DNA of 64,000 nucleotides, taken from an uncultured Oceanospirillales bacterium (GTDB taxonomy: Bacteria; Pseudomonadota; Gammaproteobacteria; Xanthomonadales; SZUA-36). The stretch lies in assembly GCA_913055655.1 (NCBI GenBank), contig CAJXKA010000001.1, positions 558,001-622,000 on the forward strand, written 5' to 3'. The notes beneath the pieces are model-generated. The model was not told the origin of the DNA. It made no database searches and was given only the letters and a program-made list of their open reading frames with translations. Every line of letters begins with the position of its first letter. The first letter of the stretch is position 1. Position numbers and translations under genes: made by a program. This document shows, piece after piece, positions 20,271 to 29,618 of this stretch.

Positions 20271-20607
20271 GAAGGACCTCCCGCCGATTCCGGCGAAGCG
20301 CTACTTCACGATCGGTGAAGTCAGCGAATTGTGCGGCGTCAAGCCGCATGTACTGCGTTACTGGGAACAGGAGTTCGACCAGCTCAAGCCGGTCAAGCGA
20401 CGCGGTAACCGCCGCTATTACCAGCGCGGCGACGTCATCATGATCCGCCAGATCCGCAGCCTGCTGTACGAGCAGGGCTTCACGATCAGCGGTGCCCGCC
20501 AGCAAATGGGCGGCGAACATGCCCAGGACGACCTGGACATGAGCAAGAAAATCGTCCGCCAGGTGCGCGGCGAACTGGAAGATATCCTCCAGATCCTCAA
20601 GCGCTGA
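20251..20607 (+). CDS. MerR-family transcriptional regulator
   Basis: The 118-residue protein has an N-terminal winged helix ([25 protein letters not shown]) and the [13 protein letters not shown] wing, followed by a short C-terminal helix ([17 protein letters not shown]) instead of a ligand domain. Regulators of this type directly after ihfA are common in gammaproteobacteria. No metal-binding cysteines of the MerR/CueR kind are present, so the effector is unknown. The start overlaps ihfA, implying translational coupling. Confidence 0.92.
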   Translation: MLDPGTEKDLPPIPAKRYFTIGEVSELCGVKPHVLRYWEQEFDQLKPVKRRGNRRYYQRGDVIMIRQIRSLLYEQGFTISGARQQMGGEHAQDDLDMSKKIVRQVRGELEDILQILKR

Positions 20608-20614
20608 GAAAATT

Positions 20615-20702
20615 CGGGGTCAGAGTGGGTTCAGAGTCGACTCCGAGTAGACTCGGAGTCGACTCTGAACCCATAACTACTGGCCTCAACGCACGGGGTC
20701 AG
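20615..20702. repeat. Perfect 21-bp inverted repeat flanked by 9-nt direct repeats
   Basis: The arms at 20627-20647 and 20652-20672 are exact reverse complements with a 4-nt loop (TAGA). They contain repeated GAGTCGACTC subpalindromes. CGGGGTCAG occurs on both sides, at 20615-20623 and 20694-20702. No T-run follows, so it is not a standard terminator. It resembles a REP/MITE-like palindromic element. Confidence 0.75.
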
Positions 20703-20757
20703 GTATCATTCCGCGCCTTGTCCGGCGGCTCCGCCGGGCGCGCAAGTTTTGGAACGT

Positions 20758-20834
<77 letters not shown>

Positions 20835-20956
20835 GTTCCGGACTTTGCTTCAACCTGCTGAATTCAACGATAATCTCCTGTACCGGCGCGGTCGAGCGGT
20901 TGAAAATTCGGCCATTCGACCCGATTTAAGCCGTTCTCTCACGGGAAACACATGTC

Positions 20957-21940
20957 ATGAAAGCCAGAGAAGACCTGCTGCGGCAGATGCCTGACATCGC
21001 CAACGAGCTGCTGCCCGACGTGGCCGGCGAGCTCGACTGGGTGGGCATGAACGAGATCGAGATGCCCGTTCGCATCGAGGACGTTGCCGGCAACCTGATC
21101 CAGTCCACGGCGCTGGTCACGGCTTTCGTGAACCTGGCGGATCCGGATGTACGTGGCATTCACATGTCACGCCTTTACCTGCACCTGGACCGTGCCTTCA
21201 GCGACCGGCCGCTGACGCCCGCAGCGCTGCGGCAGTTGCTGAAGTCATTCCTGGAGTCCCACGAGGGCCTGAGCGACCGTGCGCTCGTGCGCGTCGATTT
21301 CGACTACGTGGTCCGGCGCCGTGCGCTGGCCAGCGACAATGTCGGCTGGCGGCGTTACCCGGTCTCGATGATCGGCATCATGGAAGGCCAGGAGTTCAAC
21401 CTCGAAATGGGCCTGGAGATTCTCTACTCCAGCACCTGCCCGTGCTCGGCCGCGCTGGCGCGCCAGCTGATCCAGGAGCAGTTCGAGCGCGATTTCGAGA
21501 AAGGCGATGCCATCGATTTCGAGACCATGAAGAACTGGCTCGGCTCCGAGCAGGGCATCGTCGCCACGCCGCACAGCCAGCGCAGCGCGGCTGAACTGCG
21601 CGTACGCCTGGTCCCGACATTCACGATGTTCCCCATCGTCGAACTGATTGACCGTGTCGAGGGCGCCCTGCAGACACCGGTGCAGTCCACCGTGAAGCGC
21701 GAGGACGAGCAGGCCTTTGCGCTGCTGAACGGCCAGAACCTGATGTTCTGCGAGGATGCCGGCCGTCGTGTGAAAGCCGCGCTGGACGCCGACGAGCGCG
21801 TCACCGACTTCTGGGCGCGCTGCACACACTACGAAAGCCTGCACCCGCACAACGCAGTGTCCGTTGTCACCAAGGGTGTCGAGGGCGGCTTCGTCCCCGG
21901 CTCCGGCTCTCCGGTTCGTATCGACCATTCCACCGACTGA
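20957..21940 (+). CDS. folE2: GTP cyclohydrolase FolE2 (type IB)
   Basis: Converts GTP to 7,8-dihydroneopterin triphosphate for folate and queuosine synthesis. The 327-residue sequence is the FolE2 family, unrelated in sequence to FolE: RGIHMSRLYLHL near residue 70, YSSTCPCSAALARQLIQ carrying the conserved cysteine near residue 157, the FWARCTHYESLHPHNAVSV C-terminal block. FolE2 uses other metals where FolE requires zinc and is often zinc-regulated. No clear Zur box is seen upstream. Confidence 0.96.
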   Translation: MKAREDLLRQMPDIANELLPDVAGELDWVGMNEIEMPVRIEDVAGNLIQSTALVTAFVNLADPDVRGIHMSRLYLHLDRAFSDRPLTPAALRQLLKSFLESHEGLSDRALVRVDFDYVVRRRALASDNVGWRRYPVSMIGIMEGQEFNLEMGLEILYSSTCPCSAALARQLIQEQFERDFEKGDAIDFETMKNWLGSEQGIVATPHSQRSAAELRVRLVPTFTMFPIVELIDRVEGALQTPVQSTVKREDEQAFALLNGQNLMFCEDAGRRVKAALDADERVTDFWARCTHYESLHPHNAVSVVTKGVEGGFVPGSGSPVRIDHSTD

Positions 21941-21974
21941 GTCCTGGCCTTCAGGGGCATCGCGGGGCTCTTTT

Positions 21975-22162
21975 GGGCCATGCTTACTGGCCGTCCCTGC
22001 GGGTTGGCCTTCGGCTACCCTCGTTCTCGAACCCTTTATCGGGCCGGTTCGACGCGCCCTCCTGGCGCGGCGAACCTGAATCCGCCATCCATGGCGGATT
22101 CTCCCGAGTCGGGTTCGGTCACTCGGCAACCCGCTTGAAGGGACGGCCAGTAAGCATGGCCC
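21975..22162. repeat. Nested inverted-repeat element between folE2 and the M23 peptidase gene
   Basis: Perfect 24-bp arms at 21975-21998 and 22139-22162 (outer sequence GGGCCATGCTTACTGGCCGT...). The inner flanks GCGGGTTG and CAACCCGC are also complementary. A second perfect hairpin lies inside at 22078-22101 (GAATCCGCCAT / ATGGCGGATTC, 2-nt loop). No reading frame or T-run is apparent. It may serve two convergent genes as a transcription barrier, or be a non-autonomous mobile or REP-like element. Confidence 0.75.
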
Positions 22163-22195
22163 TAAAGGGCCGGTAAAGCCTGGTCGGGCCAGAAC

Positions 22196-23047
22196 TCAGT
22201 CGTTTGAGGGCATCTCGCCGACGAGGCGCTGGGGGTCGACGCGCTTGTCGAGCCAGTTCATTCGCCAGTCGAGGTGTGGCCCGGTCGCGCGGCCGGTGGC
22301 GCCGATCTTGCCGATCAGGTCGCCGGTTTTCACTTCGTCGCCGACTTTGACGTCAACGGCCGAGAGGTGCAGGAAGCTGGAGGACAGGCCCTGGCCGTGG
22401 TCGATGATGATGGTGCCGCCGGAGTAGTAGAGGTCCGGTTCGGCGAGGGTGACGATGCCGGGGGCGGGCGCCGTGACCGGGGTGCCCGTGGGCGCCGCCA
22501 CGTCGACGCCGAAGTGTGGGCGGCGGGGTTCGCCGTTCAGGACCCGCTGGCTGCCATAGAAGCCGCTCAGGCGGCCCTGGGCGGGCCAGCTGAAGCCGGT
22601 GGCCCAGTCAGTGCGGGTGTCCCGGCGGGTGCGTGCGCTGGAGACGAGGGCGCCTTCGCGGCGAATCCGGGCAAGTGACTCGGGGTCGGGGGTCACGGTT
22701 TTCGGGGGCAGGCCGTCGACGCGCTCGATGTTGTACTCGCGCGGGGCGATGTCCAATTGGACGGTTTCGGTAGCGGTGCCGGGCTCGGTGACCGACAGCA
22801 TGACGCTGCCACTGTCGTCGCGGCCGAAGCCGATGACAAAGCGGCCATTCCCGGAAACCATGATGTCCTGGCCGTCGAGCGTAACGGTCGCGCCCGATGC
22901 TGCCTGCCCGAATATCAAACCGCCCTGGACGGCGTCACCATCAAGCTCGTATGCGAACGTGATCGGTGCCGCGCAGGCCAGCAGCAAGGCGGGCAGGGTG
23001 CGTAGCCGACTACCCGGGTTTGCAGGGCCTTTCAGGTGACGAATCAC
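22196..23047 (-). CDS. Secreted M23 family metallopeptidase
   Basis: Predicted zinc endopeptidase acting on peptidoglycan cross-links. The 283 residues have a signal peptide (hydrophobic residues 18-32, ending near TFA-YE), a beta-rich N-terminal domain (residues 35-100) and a LytM domain with the zinc ligands His178 and Asp182 in PHFGVDVA and the HLS/HLD histidines at 227 and 258. All catalytic ligands are present, so it should be active and not an EnvC/NlpD-type activator. The GTG start at 23047 lies 4 nt after mltD, so the two genes form an operon. Confidence 0.92.
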   Translation of the reverse strand: MIRHLKGPANPGSRLRTLPALLLACAAPITFAYELDGDAVQGGLIFGQAASGATVTLDGQDIMVSGNGRFVIGFGRDDSGSVMLSVTEPGTATETVQLDIAPREYNIERVDGLPPKTVTPDPESLARIRREGALVSSARTRRDTRTDWATGFSWPAQGRLSGFYGSQRVLNGEPRRPHFGVDVAAPTGTPVTAPAPGIVTLAEPDLYYSGGTIIIDHGQGLSSSFLHLSAVDVKVGDEVKTGDLIGKIGATGRATGPHLDWRMNWLDKRVDPQRLVGEMPSND

Positions 23048-23051
23048 CGGA

Positions 23052-24635
23052 TCAGAACATGATCTTCAGCGACTGGCCCGGCTGCAATACGGCGCCGCGG
23101 TTCAGGCCATTCCAGCGCATCAGGTCGTTGAGCTTCACCTTGTGCTTCTGGGCAATGCTCCACAGCGAGTCGCCGCTGCGCACCGTGTAGTCACGCGAAG
23201 CCGGCTGGCTGCCGCGCGGCGCCGGGCTCTGGAACACTGTCAGGCGCTGGCCGGCGCGGATCATGCGCGGGTTGGAGATGTTGTTCCAGGCCTGCAGTTC
23301 CTTGACCGAAACCTTGTAGCGACGCGCGATGACCGAGAGGCTGTCGCCGCGGCGGACCGTGTAGGTGGTGCGGTCGGCGGCCAGCAGGCCGGACTGCAGT
23401 TCGGCCAGTTGGGCGGCGGCGCTGGCGTACAGCGGGTCGACGGCCATCTGGCTGTCACGCGGCAGGCGCAGCTTCTGGCCGACGTTGATCATGTCCGACG
23501 ACAGGTGATTCGCGCCGCGAATGACCGACACCGGCACGTGATGGACCTCCGCCAGCTTCGACAGCGTGTCGCCTTTCTGCACGGTCACCTGGTCCCAGCG
23601 CATCAGTTCGGACGGGTCGCGGCCTTCCATTTTCGCTTCCAGCCGCTCGGCGGCCTCGATGGGCAGGACGACGCGGTAGGGGCCATCCGGCGACGTCGCC
23701 CAGCGATTGTAGCCCGGGTTCAGCGCGAACAGCTGGTCAATCGGCACTTCCGCCAGCTGTGACACTAGCACCAGGTCGGTCTGGGTGCCGAAATCGACGC
23801 CGGCGATGACGGGGCGGTCCGGGGTGTCAGGCATGGTGAAGCCGTATTCCTGCGCGTTCAGGAACAGGCAGGTCAGGCCCAGCATCTTGGGCACGTAGCC
23901 GCGGGTTTCGCGCGGCAGCTTCAGGTTCCAGAAGTCGCCGGGCTTGCCGTTGCGGACGTTGCGCTTTACGGCGCGGGAGACCCGGCCCTGGCCGGAGTTG
24001 TATGCAGCCAGCGCCAACAGCCAGTCGCCGTCGAACATGTCGTGCAGGTACACCAGGTAGTCGAGCGCGGCGTAGGTGGAAGCCCAGACGTCGCGACGGC
24101 CGTCATACCACCAGTTCTGGTTCAGTCCGAAGTCGCGGCCGGTGGCGGCGACGAACTGCCAGGCGCCCAGCGCGCGGCCGCTGGAGTAGGCGAACGGGTC
24201 GTAGGCGGATTCGACGATCGGCAGCAGGGCCAGTTCACCGGGCAGGCCGCGGAACTCGAGTTCCTCGACGATGAAATAGATCCACGGCTCGGCGCGCTTG
24301 AACACGCGGGCCATGTACTCGGGGCGGTCCGCGTACCACTGTGCCCAGTCGCGGCTGACCTCGTGCGAGGCGCAGTCGGGCAGGGCGAAGGAATGCATCA
24401 TTCGCTCCCACGGTGACTCGTGAACATGCTCGTCGGCCACCGGGGTGGCGGCGGGTTCACGGTTCAGGGCCGGCAGGTGATCGTCAACGGATTCGGCACG
24501 TTCGGTGGCCGGGGCAGATCGGGTCAGTCGGGTTTCAGGGCCCGCCTGAACGGGGGAATTCGGTGGTGTGGTGGTGGCACAACTGGCCAGCACAAGCCCC
24601 GCCAGGGGCAAAATCCAGCGTATATACACAGTCAC
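23052..24635 (-). CDS. mltD: Membrane-bound lytic murein transglycosylase D
   Basis: Cleaves glycan strands to 1,6-anhydro-muropeptides. The 527-residue lipoprotein has a lipobox LASC (Cys19), an SLT domain with catalytic Glu142 in LLPIVESAYDPFAYS and the LAAYNSGQGRVSRAV motif, and three LysM peptidoglycan-binding repeats at about 344-390, 424-466 and 484-527. The start is GTG at 24635 after GGAG. It shares a message with the downstream M23 peptidase, giving a wall-remodelling pair. Confidence 0.95.
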   Translation of the reverse strand: MTVYIRWILPLAGLVLASCATTTPPNSPVQAGPETRLTRSAPATERAESVDDHLPALNREPAATPVADEHVHESPWERMMHSFALPDCASHEVSRDWAQWYADRPEYMARVFKRAEPWIYFIVEELEFRGLPGELALLPIVESAYDPFAYSSGRALGAWQFVAATGRDFGLNQNWWYDGRRDVWASTYAALDYLVYLHDMFDGDWLLALAAYNSGQGRVSRAVKRNVRNGKPGDFWNLKLPRETRGYVPKMLGLTCLFLNAQEYGFTMPDTPDRPVIAGVDFGTQTDLVLVSQLAEVPIDQLFALNPGYNRWATSPDGPYRVVLPIEAAERLEAKMEGRDPSELMRWDQVTVQKGDTLSKLAEVHHVPVSVIRGANHLSSDMINVGQKLRLPRDSQMAVDPLYASAAAQLAELQSGLLAADRTTYTVRRGDSLSVIARRYKVSVKELQAWNNISNPRMIRAGQRLTVFQSPAPRGSQPASRDYTVRSGDSLWSIAQKHKVKLNDLMRWNGLNRGAVLQPGQSLKIMF

Positions 24636-24664
24636 TCCAAAAACATGACATTTTTATGACGCGC

Positions 24665-24692
24665 ATTATGGCGAATTCTGAACGAAAATCAA
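24665..24692 (-). promoter_or_regulatory. Candidate sigma70 promoter for mltD
   Basis: On the minus strand TTGATT (24692-24687), 16-nt spacer, CATAAT (24670-24665). The leader to the GTG start would be about 25 nt. Confidence 0.45.
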
Positions 24693-24741
24693 GCAATTAG
24701 CATTTCTTTAACAACCGGCCTCAAGGCGCCGTAAACCCCTG

Positions 24742-25515
24742 TCAGGCGTGATCTTTCCATGCCCGGATCACGCCCATCGTCGATGCACCGGGCGTTGCTT
24801 CCGGATCCCGGCGGCGGGCGGCGGCGACAACGGCGGGCTCCCGGGTGCGCATGAAGGGGTTGGCGGCGAGTTCGTCGCCGAGCCGGGAAGGCAGCGTCAC
24901 CTGGCCGTTTTCCCGTAGTGCTTCGGCCTGGGTGGCGCGCTCGGCGAGGGCTGGATTATCCGGTTCCACCTGCAGGGCGAACGCACAGTTCGAAACCGTG
25001 TATTCATGGCCGCAATACACTTTCGTCTCTGGCGGCAGGGTCGCGAGCTTGTCCATCGCGCGCTGCATGTCGTCGGGCGTGCCTTCAAACAGGCGTCCGC
25101 AGCCGATGCTGAACAGTGTGTCGCCGGTGAACGCCAGGCCATGGCCGTGAAAGGCGATATGGCTGCGGGTATGGGCCGGGATATCGAAGACGTCGAGCGC
25201 CAGGTCGAGCGCGGGGATCGTCACGCGGTCACCTTCGTGGCAGGCCTGGCACCAGTCGCCCAGTCGCCGGTCATCGGGCCCGTACACCGGCACGTCGAAT
25301 TGCGCCAGCAGGCCCGGGATGCCGTCCGAGTGGTCCCAGTGATGGTGAGTGAGCAGGATGGCGCACAACTCGAACCCCCGCGCCCGCAGCACTTCAAGAA
25401 CGGGCGTATCGTCGCCGGGGTCGACGACGGCGCAGGCCTCGCCGCCACGGTGAATCAGCCAGATGTAATTGTCGGCATGCGCCGGGATGGGCTCGATGAC
25501 CAGTTCTGAAGCCAT
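24742..25515 (-). CDS. gloB: Hydroxyacylglutathione hydrolase (glyoxalase II)
   Basis: Hydrolyses S-lactoylglutathione to lactate and glutathione in methylglyoxal detoxification. The 257 residues from ATG 25515 begin MASELVIEPIPAHADNYIWL, the usual family N-terminus; earlier in-frame codons are ignored. The metallo-beta-lactamase motif THHHWDH is at 56-62, and further ligands are in HTRSHIAF, FTGDTLFSIGCGRLFEG and YCGHEYT. It is divergent from the yafS-like gene, as in E. coli. Confidence 0.95.
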   Translation of the reverse strand: MASELVIEPIPAHADNYIWLIHRGGEACAVVDPGDDTPVLEVLRARGFELCAILLTHHHWDHSDGIPGLLAQFDVPVYGPDDRRLGDWCQACHEGDRVTIPALDLALDVFDIPAHTRSHIAFHGHGLAFTGDTLFSIGCGRLFEGTPDDMQRAMDKLATLPPETKVYCGHEYTVSNCAFALQVEPDNPALAERATQAEALRENGQVTLPSRLGDELAANPFMRTREPAVVAAARRRDPEATPGASTMGVIRAWKDHA

Positions 25516-25610
25516 GAAACGTGTGCGCCTCCCTCGTAGTGGTTGAGTGGTGCAGGGGCAGGGCTTATGCTTGTCGCTGCTTCCCCCCAAGTCAAACGAA
25601 GGCGCCCGAA

Positions 25611-26315
25611 TTGAAGCCGCCCGCGCAACCGGTCACAACCCCCGAAGCCGTCAGCAAAGCCACTGTTGACGCGTTGGTGTCTGCCTGCGAGCGGCTGAAG
25701 CCGCGCCGGATGCTGGTGGTCAGCGCGATGCCGGAAGTGTTCGCGGACATCAGCATTCCCGGTGTGGGCCGGTGTTTCCTGGTCGGTGATGCGAATCGCG
25801 AAATCCCGGGCGCCGGCGGAACCTGCGAAGTGATGCGGGCCAGCCTGGCCGCACTGCCGTTCCTGTCCGAGGTTTTTGACCTGGTGGTCGCGCACGACCT
25901 AGTCGGTGACGGTGATGAGCGCCTGCTGGGTGAATTGCGGCGGGTGCTGAAACCCGGCGGTCACCTGGCGGTTGCCGGCCGCGGTCGATACGGACTGTCC
26001 GCACTCCGGCACAGAACACCTGGGTGCCGACGGATCCGGCCATATCGCTTGTGCCAACGCCTGAAACAGCGGTCTTTCGTGATTGAATCGCGGGCGGGCC
26101 ACGGTGTCGCCGGGCTGGCGATGGACACCGGCAGCGGCTGGCGACAGGCGTTCTACGGCGTGAGCGATCACGTCCATGTGCTGGCGCGGTTCAGCCCGGT
26201 CCGACCGGTGGTCCGCCGCGTGCGCTTCGCGCAGCCGGCGGCCAGCGGCGCCGGGGTGCAGGCCATGGAATCGGCGCTTGAGCATCGCGTACAGGCCGGG
26301 AACCGCAGCGCTTGA
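25611..26315 (+). CDS. SAM-dependent methyltransferase-like protein (YafS-like)
   Basis: A TTG at 25611, preceded by GAAGG at 8-9 nt, gives a 234-residue product; the frame is open further upstream to 25521 but that would overlap the gloB promoter region. It is a degenerate class I methyltransferase fold: [17 protein letters not shown], then [36 protein letters not shown], which match the Methyltransf_11 acidic and post-motif regions, but the glycine-rich motif I is poorly preserved. Its place, gloB <-> yafS-rnhA-dnaQ, is the E. coli order. Its substrate is unknown. The stop overlaps the rnhA start as TTGA. Confidence 0.75.
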   Translation: MKPPAQPVTTPEAVSKATVDALVSACERLKPRRMLVVSAMPEVFADISIPGVGRCFLVGDANREIPGAGGTCEVMRASLAALPFLSEVFDLVVAHDLVGDGDERLLGELRRVLKPGGHLAVAGRGRYGLSALRHRTPGCRRIRPYRLCQRLKQRSFVIESRAGHGVAGLAMDTGSGWRQAFYGVSDHVHVLARFSPVRPVVRRVRFAQPAASGAGVQAMESALEHRVQAGNRSA

Positions 26316-26743
26316 AACGGATCGCGCTCTACACCGACGGGGCCTGCAGCGGCAATCCCGGCCCCGGCGGCTGGGGTGCATTGCTGATCTGGGGCGAGCA
26401 TCGCCGCGAACTGAATGGCGGCGAACCTGATACCACCAACAACCGCATGGAACTGCGCGCCGTCATCGAGGGCCTCAGCGCCATCACCCGGCGTGAACCC
26501 GTCACCATCTATACCGATTCCATTTATGTCATGAAAGGCGTGACCGAGTGGATGCGCGGCTGGAAGGCGAAGAACTGGATGACCGCGGCGAAAAAGCCGG
26601 TCAAGAACCGTGACCTGTGGGAAGCGCTGGACGCGGCGCTGACTGGCCACGACGTGCAATGGCAGTGGGTCAAGGGCCATGCCGGCGACCCCGGCAATGA
26701 ACGCGCCGACGAACTGGCGCGCGAAGGAATCAGACGTTCATGA
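26312..26743 (+). CDS. rnhA: Ribonuclease HI
   Basis: Degrades the RNA strand of RNA-DNA hybrids. The 143 residues carry the DEDD catalytic set: Asp9 ([14 protein letters not shown]), Glu47 (NRMELRA), Asp69 (IYTDSIYV) and the C-terminal Asp in [11 protein letters not shown]. The start is TTG 26312, overlapping the previous stop; the WVKGHAG loop is intact. It overlaps dnaQ by 4 nt, so the two should be translated together. Confidence 0.97.
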   Translation: MKRIALYTDGACSGNPGPGGWGALLIWGEHRRELNGGEPDTTNNRMELRAVIEGLSAITRREPVTIYTDSIYVMKGVTEWMRGWKAKNWMTAAKKPVKNRDLWEALDAALTGHDVQWQWVKGHAGDPGNERADELAREGIRRS

Positions 26744-27456
26744 GACAGATTGTGCTCGACACCGAGACCACCGGCCTGGAAACCCGTGACGGCCACCGTA
26801 TTATCGAAATCGGCGGCGTCGAGTTGCTGGACCGGCGCCTGACTGGCAACAATTTCCACGAGTACATCAACCCTGAGCGCGAGGTCGAGGCCGGCGCACT
26901 GGAGGTGCATGGCATCAGCAACGAGTTCCTGGCCGACAAGCCGCGTTTCGCGGAAGTCGCCGAGGCGTTCCTGGACTATGTCGATGGTGCCGAGCTGATC
27001 ATCCACAACGCGCCGTTCGACCTGGGTTTCCTGGATTACGAATACGGCATGCTGGGCATGTCGCGCCCGGCCTTCAGCGAGCGCCAGCCCTGCATCGACA
27101 CGCTGGAACTGGCGCGCGCCGAGCGGCCCGGCCAGCGCAACAACCTGGACGCGTTATGCCGCGCCTACGAGGTCGATAACGCCACCCGCACGCTACACGG
27201 CGCCTTGCTCGACGCCGAAATCCTGGCCGACGTCTACCTGGCCATGACGGGCGGGCAGGTCGCACTGGGGCTCAGCATGGACATGGACCGGCAGGACGTC
27301 AGCGCGCTGGAGGCGGCCGCCGACGCGGTGGAGCGCCCACCGGTCAGGGTGCTGCGCGCGAGTACCGAAGAGCTGGAAAAGCATAACGCCCGGCTGGCGG
27401 ACATTCGTGAAGCGAGTGGGGCGTGCGTGTGGCTGGACGCAGAAGGGGTCCAGTAA
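26740..27456 (+). CDS. dnaQ: DNA polymerase III epsilon subunit, 3'-5' proofreading exonuclease
   Basis: The 238-residue protein has the DnaQ exonuclease motifs: ExoI DTETTG (Asp7, Glu9), Exo[13 protein letters not shown] and Exo[17 protein letters not shown]. The extended C-terminal segment ([18 protein letters not shown]) corresponds to the part that binds the polymerase alpha subunit. Its ATG overlaps the rnhA stop by 4 nt. The rnhA-dnaQ coupling is as in enterics, though there the genes are divergent. Confidence 0.96.
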   Translation: MRQIVLDTETTGLETRDGHRIIEIGGVELLDRRLTGNNFHEYINPEREVEAGALEVHGISNEFLADKPRFAEVAEAFLDYVDGAELIIHNAPFDLGFLDYEYGMLGMSRPAFSERQPCIDTLELARAERPGQRNNLDALCRAYEVDNATRTLHGALLDAEILADVYLAMTGGQVALGLSMDMDRQDVSALEAAADAVERPPVRVLRASTEELEKHNARLADIREASGACVWLDAEGVQ

Positions 27457-27466
27457 AGGCCGCGCA

Positions 27467-28909
27467 TCAGGGCGCCGCGATCACCTCGAATGAATTGCCG
27501 TGTGAAGCGAGCAGGGGGTGCGCCCGCGTATCCATCCACACCAGCGCATCGTAGAAGCGCGTGATATTGCGTACGTACCGCTGCGCTTCATGGCCGCGCG
27601 CATAGCCGTTGCGCAGGGTCGAAAAGTACGGCTCTTTTGCCAGCAGCGGCAGGTTCTGTTCCACGTCGGCCCATCGGTCCGGGTCGCCGCCCATGCGCTG
27701 GGTCAGGACGCGGGCGTCCTCCAGGCTGCCAAACCCGAGGTTGTAGGCGGCCAGCGCGAAGTAGGTGCGGTCCGGTTCCGCGATGCGCTCGGGCAGGCGG
27801 TCCCGCAGGTAGACCAGGTACCCCGCGCCGCCGCGGATGCTCTGCAGCGGGTCCTCGCGGTCGGACAGGCCCATTTCATCCGCCGTGTTCAGCGTCAGCA
27901 TCATCAGGCCACGCACCCCGGTGGGTGATACGGCGGTCGGATCCCAGTGTGACTCCTGGTAGGCCATGGCCGCGAGCAGGCGCCAGTCCAGGTCGTGCTC
28001 GGCGGCGACTTCCTGGAACAGCGGCAGCCACGGCGGCAGCCGGTCGCGCACGCGCTCCACGAAACGTAGCATGCCGATCTGGTCGAGCTTCTTGCGCGGG
28101 CGGAAAAACCGTTCGTCGATGGCCGCCAGCACACCGTCGGCCTCGGCGTGGCGCATGAACAGTTCGGCCTGCTGGACCAGGCTGTCGTCATCGTCGCGTA
28201 CGAAGGCCCAGGCCAGCGGCTCCGCCGGGCCCAGGTCGAAAGCGTCGCGCACGTTGGGGTAGAACTGCCGGTTGACCAGGAAAATGCGCTCGTCGACCAG
28301 CGTGTAGTCGATGCGGCCCTCGTCCACGGCCAGCAACAGGTCTTCCATGCCGGCGTCGGCGCGCGATTCCCAGGCCAGCTCCGGGTGCTCACCGGCCGCG
28401 GCCAGGAGCTGCTCCTCGTAACTGGTGTCCGCCACCACCGCGCCCTTCAGGCCGGCCAGGTCGGCCAACTCACGCGGCTTGCGGATGCCGCGACGCACCA
28501 CCACCTGGGTGTGCGTGTCGGCATAGGCCGGGCCAAAGCGGAAATCCAGCTCACGGGCCGGGGTGCGCGTCAGGTTGGCGGCGATCAGGTCACCTTCGCC
28601 GGCCTCCAGCATATGCTGCAGGTCGCCGAATGCGTCGGCCACCTTCACCTCGATATCAACACCCAGGTGCTCGGCGAACTGCCGCGCCAATTCGTATTCG
28701 GGGCCGGTTTCGCCCTTCGAACCCAGGAAATAGCTGCTCGCGCCGCTGCGCGTCAGCATCACCAGCGCGCCGCGCTCGCGAACCTCGTCCACGCGCGACA
28801 CCAGCGGCGCATCCTCACCTTTCAGCCACGCGAACGCACCCGCCACGCACACAAGTGCGATCGGCAGGCACATGATGGCCCAACGGGTTTTCAGCGGGTT
28901 TGGAAGCAC
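27467..28909 (-). CDS. mltF: Membrane-bound lytic murein transglycosylase F
   Basis: The 480-residue protein has an N-terminal signal/anchor (residues 10-29), a solute-binding-protein-like regulatory domain (about 40-270) and an SLT catalytic domain with Glu319 in AAMAYQESHWDPTAVSPTGVRG and LAAYNLGFGSLEDAR. This arrangement is specific for MltF. The start is GTG at 28909. It converges with dnaQ, with 10 nt between the stops. Confidence 0.94.
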   Translation of the reverse strand: MLPNPLKTRWAIMCLPIALVCVAGAFAWLKGEDAPLVSRVDEVRERGALVMLTRSGASSYFLGSKGETGPEYELARQFAEHLGVDIEVKVADAFGDLQHMLEAGEGDLIAANLTRTPARELDFRFGPAYADTHTQVVVRRGIRKPRELADLAGLKGAVVADTSYEEQLLAAAGEHPELAWESRADAGMEDLLLAVDEGRIDYTLVDERIFLVNRQFYPNVRDAFDLGPAEPLAWAFVRDDDDSLVQQAELFMRHAEADGVLAAIDERFFRPRKKLDQIGMLRFVERVRDRLPPWLPLFQEVAAEHDLDWRLLAAMAYQESHWDPTAVSPTGVRGLMMLTLNTADEMGLSDREDPLQSIRGGAGYLVYLRDRLPERIAEPDRTYFALAAYNLGFGSLEDARVLTQRMGGDPDRWADVEQNLPLLAKEPYFSTLRNGYARGHEAQRYVRNITRFYDALVWMDTRAHPLLASHGNSFEVIAAP

Positions 28910-29020
28910 GCGGGATGACCGTGTGTTTGGGAAAGGGTAGGCGATTCTACCTTAAATTCAGGTGGATGGCCAAGTCTTCATCTTGATAACATTTACGCCG
29001 CAGCGCAAATCCGTGTCAGA

Positions 29021-29416
29021 TCATTCCTGCCAACATACTTCCGGCGTTTTTGCGCCATTCTGATCAATCCTCATGGTCGTACATGAAGTGCCACGTTCCA
29101 CGTCAGCAGCCTGGCCACCCTGGGCCACGGCCTGTAACTGATAGGTCGTGGCAGTCGGTGCGCCATTCAGACTAAAAGTATAGTTTCCATCGTCATCGAC
29201 GGGAGGGGTGAGTTGCGCGGCAGTGGCATACTGCGGATTGTTTGCTCGCCATATTTCCTGGTTATTGGACCAGTTGAGAAGCAATGCCTGAGCATCCCCT
29301 CGTTTAGCTTTGCGAGCCCACTGTGAAAATGAAGGAATTGCCAGCGCGACCAGGATTGCTACGATCGCAACAACGATCATCAACTCGATAATGGTGAATC
29401 CAGATGACTTTCTCAT
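29021..29416 (-). CDS. Type IV pilin-like protein (PilE-like)
   Basis: The 131-residue start at 29416 gives a short basic leader (MRKSSG) followed by the class III prepilin site G/FTIIELMIVVAIVAILVALAIP with Glu at +5, and a single N-terminal helix. Cys residues near the end (SCTTMRI ... EVCWQE) form the usual D-region pair. The gene is divergent from the minor pilin operon at 29619. PilE-type minor pilins normally stand at the end of fimT-pilVWX-pilY1 operons; here it faces the other way. Confidence 0.88.
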   Translation of the reverse strand: MRKSSGFTIIELMIVVAIVAILVALAIPSFSQWARKAKRGDAQALLLNWSNNQEIWRANNPQYATAAQLTPPVDDDGNYTFSLNGAPTATTYQLQAVAQGGQAADVERGTSCTTMRIDQNGAKTPEVCWQE

Positions 29417-29571
29417 GACCTCAACCCCCTTGTAATAGTCGGTATTGCCCTTGTTCGCGATGCTCACAATTTACAGGCTGGGCACGATCAATCCATGCTC
29501 CCAGCGGATGAACGGTGGTAACTTCCTGACAGCCGGACGGTTTGCTTTCTCAGACCCATTCACATTCTCAC

Positions 29572-29577
29572 TATAAT
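29572..29577 (+). promoter_or_regulatory. -10 box upstream of the minor pilin operon
   Basis: Perfect TATAAT about 40 nt before the fimT-like start. The -35 region is weak, which suggests an activator. The rest of the 200-nt divergent gap shows no clear operator. Confidence 0.45.
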
Positions 29578-29618
29578 TTATCGCAGACCGTAATTCTTTG
29601 CTAAGGGGAAGTCGCGTG

